Source: Vagococcus entomophilus
Lineage (GTDB): Bacteria; Bacillota; Bacilli; Lactobacillales; Vagococcaceae
DNA: 64,000 bases
Direction: 5' to 3'
Assembly: GCF_003987595.1 (NCBI RefSeq)
Contig: NZ_NGJZ01000001.1
Span: forward strand, 620,001 to 684,000
The notes under the pieces are model-generated. The model made no database searches and was not told the origin of the DNA. It saw only the letters and a list, made by a program, of their open reading frames with translations. The number at the start of each line of letters is the position of its first letter. The stretch's first letter is position 1. A program made the translations under genes and the position numbers. This document shows positions 45,833-53,144 of the stretch, in pieces.

Positions 45833-48544
45833 CTACTTTAATTTTCTTTTCAAAATCGATTCATCTTTTCTACTCTCGTCTATCCTAATATGTTCTATTA
45901 CTTTCTTTTCTGTTTCTGGAGTCCAATATATTTTTAAATTCTTTTTAGTCCTTGTAATAGCTGTATACAAAATATTATGCGTTATTAATTCGTCAATTTC
46001 GTCAGTTATTATTAATTTTACCGAATTAAATTCTAAGCCTTGAGCTTTATGAATAGAAATAGCATAAGCTATTTGGAATGGAACAACTGTATCATCACTA
46101 TCATTATCATTATCACTCATATTTGGATACTTATAAACACTTAATCGAACTATTGAGCTATTTTGGGTTGATGAAATCAATTCCAAATCTAAATCTACAA
46201 TATCAATCTCGTTAATTACCGTTTCTATTTCAATATCAAAAATAATTCCAGTATCTAATTTCTCAATATTAGAAATTTTACCTTTTAAATTATTGAACAG
46301 TACTGGAGAAAATCTTGATGTTTCATTAAATAGCACAGGGTCACCAATTTTATATGATACAACTCCCCAATTCACTAATTTATTAGGGTTATTGCTTTGC
46401 AGAAAACAATTAATATTATTTATTCCGTATAAACCATCATAATTTAAACACAAAATTATTTCATCTAAATCATCAGTTAAAAATACACTTTCATCTAGTC
46501 TAACAGAGTAATTATTCGCAGTTAGATATTCAATCAAATCATCTTCATTTTTTCTTACTTTTGTCCATAAGTTTAATAAAGGCTTATCTTTTGTTCTATA
46601 GGGTTCTGTCAATTCAAACACAGACGTTCTTGACACATTAGTCTTTGCCAATTTAAACCAGTTTCCAAAAGTAATTGATTCAATTTGATAAATATCACCT
46701 ACAAGGATTAACAATTTAAAGTCTGCCTTTGATAAAATTTTAATCATATCAGAATTACTGACAGTACTACACTCGTCTATTATCAACAAATCACAATCTT
46801 GTTTCTCTTTGCTGTATAAATATTTTGCAATAGTTTTAAATTCACAATTAGGAGCAGAAACTTTCCTTTTCAGATTATCCACTGCCGGATTTGTATTAGC
46901 TAAAAGTAATTTTTTTTGAAGTCCAAAAAAATTACTAGCATGGTTAATCATTGTTGATTTCCCTGTACCTGCTGCACCATAAATTAAAGATACCTTAGAA
47001 TTAGAAAACATCGTCTTCAAAATTTCCTTTTTATCCTTACAATCAATAATGTAGCTTCCTGTGTTTAGCCAAGATTCAACTGAGTTTTCATAATTCTCTA
47101 TTCCTTCTTTCGAAATTTCTTTTAATTTCTCTAATATATTAATAACATCATCTTCAAAACCTTTGATATAGTAGTTTTTTCCAACATTGCCTATTTCTCT
47201 AGTTTCCCTTTGCTTCCAATATAGATTGGAATTATACTTCTCTATCAACAAATGGATATCTTCAAAAGATTCAAGTTCATCGATTGAAGTGTATAGTTTA
47301 CCATTAGTTTGAGAATTGATTTGAATTTTTCTAGCTAATAGCTCATGTTCTCTACCATTTGTATCTATGCACCATAATAAATCATATATCTTAGGATTAT
47401 GACCCAATAGTGAACTGACAAATGGCATTTCATCAAAAGGTATACATCCATATTCTACTCTCAAATTTGATAATCTTTCACAAGAATTTCCATACCTATT
47501 TTTTTGCAACTTCATAATTTTGTTATTGAAATGGTAGGATAGATATCTTAACACATTACAACCAGGACGATTATTAAGGATGATTTCTCTACATGTATCA
47601 AGTGTTTTAAATAAATAGACTTTTTTTGATTTGGAAGTCACATATTTTTTTACTTTTTCGTAACTACTCGTCTCTAATAAAAGAATATCTAATATATTAA
47701 ATCTACTTTTTTTTATGAATTCCATTAACCTTCTGTATTCATTATGATTTGATTGAATTTGCGTGAAATTATTTAAAATTTGTGAAAAAACATTTAATTC
47801 GCATGGACGAATGGAAACTTCCCAGTTATTAATAATAAGAATTGGCATATGTTTACCATACATATTTACTGTGTCATGCTTAATTGATAATTTCACAGCA
47901 TAATTTGATAGGATGTCTTGGTTAGTGAACGCAATATTTCTTTCAAATTTACTTGTTTTGTCATTTGCTTCCCTAAATGTAATTTCATAGTAAATTTCAT
48001 TGTCAATAAAAAAAGGTTTTGTCTTCTGTATATAGTATCTATCCTCAGATATTTCAGAGACATATGTCATTTCTAATTTATCAACTATTTTTTCATAATA
48101 ATCACTCAACTGATTATCTAAATTAACTGGAAACTTATCAATATTCGAAAGAACATTTAAATTAAAATCTGTTTTCAAATTTTTCTTTATTTTCAAAAGG
48201 TATTCATAATACTTTAACATTAAACGTTCAGAGTTTTCTTCACTCATAGTGTAATGTGAAACAGATTTTTGAAGCATTTGGTGGAATTTAGCTAAGAAAT
48301 ATAATTTAGAATTACCTTTGATAAAGTTTAATCCCTGGTTAATTTCATCGTACATATCCTCTGGAATACCACTTATGTCTCCACTAATCGAATTAACATA
48401 GTATTTAATTGATATATATTCTACAAAATTTCTTAATTGAGCCAATATATTTTGTGCTAAAAAACCTCTATTATCTTGATTTTTATCAATATTTTGGCAT
48501 ATGTTTGTATCAATAGCTGATATCTTCTCATCGATTTTTTTCAT
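45833..48544 (-). CDS. Superfamily 1 DNA/RNA helicase with long N-terminal domain, accessory
   Basis: A 903-residue protein. Residues 1-500 match no family I recognise; a helical stretch near residues 30-45 (AQNILAQLRNFVEYI) resembles the R-x4-6-H region of HEPN-like domains but has Tyr where His would be. The helicase core has Walker A GAAGTGKS (523-530), Walker B LLIIDECS (586-593), motif III VGDIYQIES (615-623), EPYR (647-650), HKAQGLEF (832-839) and the motif VI TAITRTKKNL (861-870), the RecD/UvrD_C_2 pattern. A+T-rich, Asn/Ile/Lys-rich coding unlike its neighbours points to transfer. Defence or mobile-element function is plausible but inferred. Confidence 0.8.
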   Translation of the reverse strand: MKKIDEKISAIDTNICQNIDKNQDNRGFLAQNILAQLRNFVEYISIKYYVNSISGDISGIPEDMYDEINQGLNFIKGNSKLYFLAKFHQMLQKSVSHYTMSEENSERLMLKYYEYLLKIKKNLKTDFNLNVLSNIDKFPVNLDNQLSDYYEKIVDKLEMTYVSEISEDRYYIQKTKPFFIDNEIYYEITFREANDKTSKFERNIAFTNQDILSNYAVKLSIKHDTVNMYGKHMPILIINNWEVSIRPCELNVFSQILNNFTQIQSNHNEYRRLMEFIKKSRFNILDILLLETSSYEKVKKYVTSKSKKVYLFKTLDTCREIILNNRPGCNVLRYLSYHFNNKIMKLQKNRYGNSCERLSNLRVEYGCIPFDEMPFVSSLLGHNPKIYDLLWCIDTNGREHELLARKIQINSQTNGKLYTSIDELESFEDIHLLIEKYNSNLYWKQRETREIGNVGKNYYIKGFEDDVINILEKLKEISKEGIENYENSVESWLNTGSYIIDCKDKKEILKTMFSNSKVSLIYGAAGTGKSTMINHASNFFGLQKKLLLANTNPAVDNLKRKVSAPNCEFKTIAKYLYSKEKQDCDLLIIDECSTVSNSDMIKILSKADFKLLILVGDIYQIESITFGNWFKLAKTNVSRTSVFELTEPYRTKDKPLLNLWTKVRKNEDDLIEYLTANNYSVRLDESVFLTDDLDEIILCLNYDGLYGINNINCFLQSNNPNKLVNWGVVSYKIGDPVLFNETSRFSPVLFNNLKGKISNIEKLDTGIIFDIEIETVINEIDIVDLDLELISSTQNSSIVRLSVYKYPNMSDNDNDSDDTVVPFQIAYAISIHKAQGLEFNSVKLIITDEIDELITHNILYTAITRTKKNLKIYWTPETEKKVIEHIRIDESRKDESILKRKLK

Positions 48545-48795
48545 AGTTTATATAACCTTTCATTTAAAAAATAACATACAAACTCTCACTACTGATAAAC
48601 AATTTTTTTATTTGGATTGAGTAGTTCAATAGAATGTAGCAAAAGTTCTTTTAAATTGGACATTTGCTTTTATATTAAGTATATATTTAATTATAAATAA
48701 AAAAAGAAAATGTCTATATACAAGAAAGTTTATCAATTTATAGTTATTACTGCTAGCAGTATTACTTTATTTAGTAATGGGTCTTTTCTATGATA
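48545..48795. other. AT-rich gap with a perfect TACTGCTAGCAGTA palindrome
   Basis: Upstream region of the helicase gene. A perfect 14-base palindrome lies at 48748-48761, with no T run after it, so it is more like an operator than a terminator. Several TATAAT-like sequences are present, as expected from the base composition. No gene is seen. Confidence 0.35.
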
Positions 48796-48890
48796 TTATT
48801 TAGATTTTTTCTTTGAATCGCTATATAGAAAATCACTATGAGTGATAAACATTATTAAATAAATACTATTCCCTACTTTCATCTTAAGTG

Positions 48891-49033
48891 CTATTCTTGC
48901 ATATCTACTCATTCGATCTGTCGTCCATGCCGGATACCAAATAAATTTGACTTCTGGCACGTCACTTAAAGCTTCGTGGATTTGCTCTGTTAGTACATCT
49001 GCTAAGGGACAACCCGTTGTGGTTAGGGTCATT
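48891..49033 (-). pseudogene. Diverged 3'-end copy of the sufT-like (DUF59) gene
   Basis: On the minus strand it encodes MTLTTTGCPLADVLTEQI through RMSRYARIAL, matching the last part of the intact gene at 52599-52934. It lacks the first 64 or so residues, has roughly a dozen base differences and lacks 15 bases (residues VEPEV) between two ACTTCTGG repeats. A frame can be read on to 48796 but the tail is not homologous. It lies between the kinase and helicase genes and marks an old integration junction. Confidence 0.85.
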
Positions 49034-49204
49034 TTTGTTATATCAGTATTTCTATCGAATGTTCACGTTTGAATTCGCTCAATCCTAATGGATTTCAGAT
49101 ACCAGAATATTAATCTTTTTATTAAACTTCTTTAAGTGTCCCTCTGCTTCGAAAAACAACTGCATCTGTAAGAAAGTTTAATAAAGATTTTTGGATATTC
49201 AAAC

Positions 49205-50386
49205 TTATTTACCCCAATCTATTTTCAAAAATATTTTTTTCAATTCCTCTAAAGTTTTTACTCTTTTAGATAAATCTGCATTCATACCAAAATAAATGAA
49301 CTTCTCTACTTCTTTATTTTTATTACTATTCACATTCTTTCTTCCAGTCATTATATAAAAAATCACCTGAGTTAACGCATAAATCTCATGTTGAATAGTG
49401 TATTTATCCGCGCCCATAATTTTTAACTGTGGGTCATTCAAACTACCCTGAAATTCAGTATTTTGGCGAGTCAATGTACTATCAGATTCTTTAAGGTAGC
49501 CAAAATCACAGACTTTTAAGATAACGGTTTTGTCATCGTATTCCTTTACTAATATATTGCTCAGTGAAATATCTCTATGAAAAATCCTTTTAGAATGAAT
49601 GTATTTAAAAGCATTAAATAATTGAGTAACCAACCTTTTTCTTTCAAATAATTGTAATTTTGTGTTGTTCGAATCAATATACTCTTTAAGAGTTTGTTTC
49701 ACATATTCCATAATAAATTCATTCGCATCATCATTATATTTATAAACTTTCAAAACATATAAAGAATCCATATTTCTCATATTTTCAAACTCTTTTTTTA
49801 ATCGTAGTAACTCAGTAGATGTTAGTTCTTTTCTTGCTCTTTTTAAAGCAAAAATTTGATTATAAAAAGTATCCTTAAATTTATAAACCATTGCATAAGA
49901 ACCTGAATTGACCAATTTTAAAGAAGAGTATAAACGGTTATTCTCCTTTACAATTTCAATTTTCTTTTCAAAAAAAATAATTGGTTCATATTTAACTATG
50001 TTTAATAACTGATAATCTTCTGGAATAGGTGACCCACCAGAATTACTAAGATGTGGTTGAATAAATCGCATCGCCTCTACATAATCATCCATTATTTTAA
50101 AAGCATCATGTGTTTTAGATAAAGAATATTCAAACTCTTCATATTTCTCAATTAATGCTATCAATTCTCTACTAGGGTCTGCATTAAAATGATTATTATA
50201 ATTTGCCTTTTTATTCAATAAAGAAAATAGAGAATTAAACTGATTTTGAAATACTGCGAAACAAAATCTTAGGCGGTCATCTGCTACATTTTCATATAAC
50301 CGTTCTTCCGTTAATTGTCCAATTTCCTTATTAGAAAAGCTCATTAAAAATTTAACATTTTCATCTAGAATATAGTCTATATTCAT
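49205..50386 (-). CDS. Serine/threonine protein kinase-like protein with N-terminal helical domain, accessory
   Basis: 393 residues from the ATG at 50386, which GGAAGTG precedes; a TTG at 50401 is the alternative. The N-terminal 140 residues are helical and unrecognised. The kinase core follows: glycine loop VNSGSYAMVYK, ALKRARKEL with the catalytic Lys, EFIMEYVKQTL hinge, HRDISLSNILV catalytic loop and CDFGYLKES metal motif, all intact, then a short C lobe. No membrane helix or PASTA repeat is present, so it is not the housekeeping PrkC. Strong A+T bias. It lies beside a 66-residue zinc-finger protein and a 337-residue unknown protein in one direction, which suggests one functional unit. Confidence 0.83.
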   Translation of the reverse strand: MNIDYILDENVKFLMSFSNKEIGQLTEERLYENVADDRLRFCFAVFQNQFNSLFSLLNKKANYNNHFNADPSRELIALIEKYEEFEYSLSKTHDAFKIMDDYVEAMRFIQPHLSNSGGSPIPEDYQLLNIVKYEPIIFFEKKIEIVKENNRLYSSLKLVNSGSYAMVYKFKDTFYNQIFALKRARKELTSTELLRLKKEFENMRNMDSLYVLKVYKYNDDANEFIMEYVKQTLKEYIDSNNTKLQLFERKRLVTQLFNAFKYIHSKRIFHRDISLSNILVKEYDDKTVILKVCDFGYLKESDSTLTRQNTEFQGSLNDPQLKIMGADKYTIQHEIYALTQVIFYIMTGRKNVNSNKNKEVEKFIYFGMNADLSKRVKTLEELKKIFLKIDWGK

Positions 50387-50439
50387 AAGTTTCACTTCCA
50401 AACATCATTATCAATAATTATCTCTAACGTAGAGGGTGC

Positions 50440-50631
50440 CTATTCCTTTGGAACTTCATTTACTAACCAAACATCTAAAGACAAGTTTTTGTATGTCAGT
50501 TCGTTTTTGAAATAAATTTGAGCATTTTTTTCAAAGAGAGTTCCCTTACCACTTTAAATTTTACTTGATTGCTCCCTTGCTAATTGAATAAGTTCATCAA
50601 ATATTATTATTTTTCTGTTTAAATAAGTATT
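50440..50631 (-). pseudogene. Decayed coding stretch between the zinc-finger and kinase genes
   Basis: One minus-strand frame of 64 codons reads RKIIIFDELIQLAREQSSKI, a TAA at 50556-50554, then SGKGTLFEKNAQIYF and NLSLDVWLVNEVPKE before a TAG. Apart from the one internal stop the frame is open and protein-like, but no start codon with a ribosome binding site was found. It may be the remains of a small gene of the island. Family unknown. Confidence 0.35.
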
Positions 50632-50690
50632 CTATCTAATTATGACATTATGACAGTTTTTCCATAACTATCGGACAGTAAAAAAGCCAG

Positions 50691-50891
50691 CTATATCTTT
50701 TTCTTCTTAATACTGTTTGCTAGTGTAGTCGCTCCTAGAAATGCTAAGCTCCCTATAGCAGTTCCAACTACATGTCTTTTTTCCTTCAAACTACGCCGAT
50801 GTTCCATACAAAATAAAGAGTTATCAGATGGAACTTCTTTATTACAATTCGGATATTTACAAGTCTTTATTTTCGATTTTTTCATTTTCAA
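50691..50891 (-). CDS. Small zinc-finger protein with a C-terminal membrane segment
   Basis: A 66-residue protein with a basic N terminus, a likely zinc site CKYPNCNKEVPSDNSLFCMEH (C-x4-C-x10-C-x2-H) and then one hydrophobic segment (HVVGTAIGSLAFLGATTLANSI, about 40-61) with a Lys-rich end. It starts inside the end of the 337-residue gene (TTG at 50891 or ATG at 50885; AAAGGG upstream), so the two are translationally coupled. No known family; the combination suggests a membrane-tethered partner of the coupled protein. Confidence 0.65.
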   Translation of the reverse strand: MKMKKSKIKTCKYPNCNKEVPSDNSLFCMEHRRSLKEKRHVVGTAIGSLAFLGATTLANSIKKKKI

Positions 50892-51870
50892 TTACGTCTA
50901 CCCTTTCCTTGTTATAAGTTGCTAAAAGCACCTCAATATTTGCAGACATAGCATTGGTTAATTCCTGGATTCTTCCGTCATCCCCCATATGAGCATTATC
51001 TAATAACCACGCAACAGTTTTTCCATTTTCATTTTTATTCATCAATACTTGCTCAATAAATGAATGATAGTTCGTCATTGTTGCAAACAAAGCCTGTTTT
51101 TCTCCCAAAGCTGTATATGCAATCAAGTTTAATTGGACTGTAGAGTTTAAATAACCTAAAGAGGTTTGCAATAAATTATCAATTCTACGTGCATCTTTAG
51201 ACTTTGTTTTTGAATCAATTAGAAGAGCTGAATCTTCGTGAATAGAAATCATTAGCTTACTAATTGTTTCATTAGCGATTTTGATAGCACTAATCAATAG
51301 CTCTCTTTTGTTTGATTCATTCTCTGAAGCTAATCCTTCAACAACTAATTGTCTAGCTGAGAAAAATCCAGCATACCTATCGTTATACTGTCCTTTCTCT
51401 ACTCTTTGTATAATTTGATTTAATCCTTCAATTTGCTCTGAAATGGATGCTAACTGACCTTGGATTGCCGATAACTCTGGTAAAACACCCAAATCTTTTA
51501 TAATCCTCTTGTCAAGAGTAACAAAACTTTTATTTTTCCCACTTAAATTATCCTTAATGACAGCGTAAGTTTCACCTGTTTCTTTTCTTATACCAAACGA
51601 CCATTCTCCTGAATTTATCTTGTCTTTTGCAAAATTAGATATCCTAGCTACATATTCTGTTTCTTTCTGATTAGACAATTTTTCAATCAAACTTATTTGT
51701 GAAATATTTGAAAATAAACTATCTTTAATTTTTGCCGTTATCGATTTTGAAGCTATTTTTTGCAATGGCAATAATGAATAAGATGAAAAATCATAATTGT
51801 ATAAGTTTTTATCGGTAACATTTACTAATAACGATGTTTCTTTAGGTAAATCAATTTCGAAATCTTCCAA
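50857..51870 (-). CDS. Hypothetical protein, 337 residues, accessory
   Basis: Not recognised. The N-terminal third is mixed (LPKETSLLVNVTDKNLYNYDF; GEWSFGIRKETGETYAVIKD), a coiled-coil-prone helix follows at about 132-165 (ELSAIQGQLASISEQIEGLNQ), then NDRYAGFFSARQLVVEGLAS and long amphipathic helices to the end. No signal peptide or clear membrane helix. It is coupled by a 35-base overlap to the 66-residue zinc-finger gene and followed by the kinase gene in the same direction, so it heads a probable operon. It uses the same A+T-rich codons as the rest of the island. Confidence 0.7.
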   Translation of the reverse strand: MEDFEIDLPKETSLLVNVTDKNLYNYDFSSYSLLPLQKIASKSITAKIKDSLFSNISQISLIEKLSNQKETEYVARISNFAKDKINSGEWSFGIRKETGETYAVIKDNLSGKNKSFVTLDKRIIKDLGVLPELSAIQGQLASISEQIEGLNQIIQRVEKGQYNDRYAGFFSARQLVVEGLASENESNKRELLISAIKIANETISKLMISIHEDSALLIDSKTKSKDARRIDNLLQTSLGYLNSTVQLNLIAYTALGEKQALFATMTNYHSFIEQVLMNKNENGKTVAWLLDNAHMGDDGRIQELTNAMSANIEVLLATYNKERVDVIENEKIENKDL

Positions 51871-52240
51871 CTCGTAGCCTCCATTACTAAATTACTAAAT
51901 CACTAAATTATTATATTCATTATATCATTAAAGAGTCAAAATGAGTATATAGTACAGTTTTAAAAAATAAAAAACATTTAAATTTTAGGGTTAAAGCAGA
52001 TATTGAATAAGAATTTAGTTATAGTAATATACCACCTGTTCAGATTAAAAAGTATTTTCTAAAAGTTGGTAGATATGAGATTTCTTCAAATTGTAATTGT
52101 TTGATTATAATTATCAACAATAGTATGAAATACTGTCAATTATTTACTGAAGATATTGATTTCCATACGGAATATGCAATCAACTATTATGAAATTCTTA
52201 GCAAATTTTCCTAAAAGTAACTAAACACCAGAATATTCCA
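51871..52240 (+). other. AT-rich gap with a possible plus-strand gene fragment
   Basis: The 370 bases before the 337-residue gene hold repeated ACTAAAT units near the start codon (51893-51910) and AT-rich promoter-like DNA. On the plus strand a frame of 67 sense codons (52011-52214) is open, with protein-like text such as KKYFLKVGRYEISSN and TEDIDFHTEYAINYYEILSKF, but lacks a start with a ribosome binding site. It may be a leftover gene piece. Confidence 0.35.
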
Positions 52241-52429
52241 TCAGCACCGAAATTGCCGAATGCTTTTTGGTATCACGTCTTCAATAAAGTATATATGCTC
52301 TTTTTTCAAAAATTCAAAGAACAGTTTCAAAAACTTCTGACGCTTCTTTATCGTTTTTTGTGAGATTCCTTTGGCTTTTTCGTTTAATAACATTTCTTCT
52401 AGTAGTTCCTCTAACCTGAAATTTTGCAA
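52241..52429 (-). pseudogene. Truncated tyrosine recombinase/integrase (N-terminal domain only)
   Basis: 62 residues of the N-terminal SAM-like, core-binding domain of phage-type integrases: LEELLEEMLLNEKAKGISQK, TIKKRQKFLKLFFEFLKKEHI, YFIEDVIPKSIRQF. The family normally continues to about 300 residues with the catalytic Arg-His-Arg-Tyr domain. Here the homology stops at RQF and two codons later the frame ends, so the enzyme is dead. It lies immediately downstream of the intact sufT-like gene, where an integrase sits after insertion at a gene's 3' end. The start is TTG or an upstream codon. Confidence 0.75.
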
Positions 52430-52477
52430 AACAAAAACTCTTTTATCAACTTTTTCTAAAAGCTAATAAAAGAGTTT
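52430..52477 (-). terminator. Terminator downstream of the sufT-like gene
   Basis: On the minus strand AAACTCTTTTATTA and TGATAAAAGAGTTTTT form a hairpin with a T run. It sits between the sufT-like gene and the integrase fragment. Confidence 0.7.
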
Positions 52478-52598
52478 CAACTTGTTATCTCATTCTGTCT
52501 GGTATCCATATCGGAAACACCCTCATTTAGTGTAGATACCCGATGTCCAATTCTACATACTAAATGCGGCAGAAATCCTGTTAAATCAACACGAATCC

Positions 52599-52934
52599 TT
52601 AACGAATCCCTAATGCAATTCTTGCATAACGGCTCATTCGATCTGTCGTCCATGCCGGGTACCAAACAAGTTTAACTTCTGGCTCCACGACTTCTGGCAC
52701 GTCACTTAAAGCTTCGTGGATTTGCTCTGTCAATACATCTGCTAAGGGACAACCCATTGTGGTTAGGGTCATCTTGATGGTGCATTTTCCAGCTTCATCT
52801 AATTCTACTTCGTATATTAAACCTAGATTTACAATGTCAATGCCCAGTTCAGGATCGATGACAGTTTCTAGTGCAGTTAGGATTTTTTCTTTGGTTGCTT
52901 CGACGGCTTGGTTCATCTCGTTTTCTTCGGACAT
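52599..52934 (-). CDS. SufT-like metal-sulfur cluster assembly factor (DUF59/MIP18 family)
   Basis: A 111-residue DUF59 protein assisting Fe-S cluster maturation: ETVIDPELGIDIVNLGLIYEV, TIKMTLTTMGCPLADVL with the conserved Cys, and the C-terminal WYPAWTTDRMSRYARIALGIR. The ATG at 52934 follows AAGGAGAG; an upstream frame to 53015 adds unrelated residues. Its 3' end is duplicated in diverged form at 48891-49033, and an integrase fragment lies just downstream, so the gene's end appears to be an integration site. Confidence 0.92.
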   Translation of the reverse strand: MSEENEMNQAVEATKEKILTALETVIDPELGIDIVNLGLIYEVELDEAGKCTIKMTLTTMGCPLADVLTEQIHEALSDVPEVVEPEVKLVWYPAWTTDRMSRYARIALGIR

Positions 52935-53144
52935 AATACTTCTCTCCTTAAAATTATTCTGAATTAATAGTAGCGTTTCTTGAGAGATTTGTAAACTATA
53001 ACTCTTCTTTCTCATAAAATCATTATAAAGTTACCAATCAGCATATGTTATATTTTGAGCGTTTATAATCCGTTTTCATCTTAAAAAATGACAAAAGCTC
53101 TTTTTTATGTTATTTTTTATTACATAGAAAAGGGGTTGGAAAAT

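Noticed and set aside
51893-51910. ACTAAAT tandem units before the 337-residue gene, considered as a CRISPR or iteron array
   Set aside because: Only two or three short AT-rich units, no spacers of even length and no cas or replication gene nearby.
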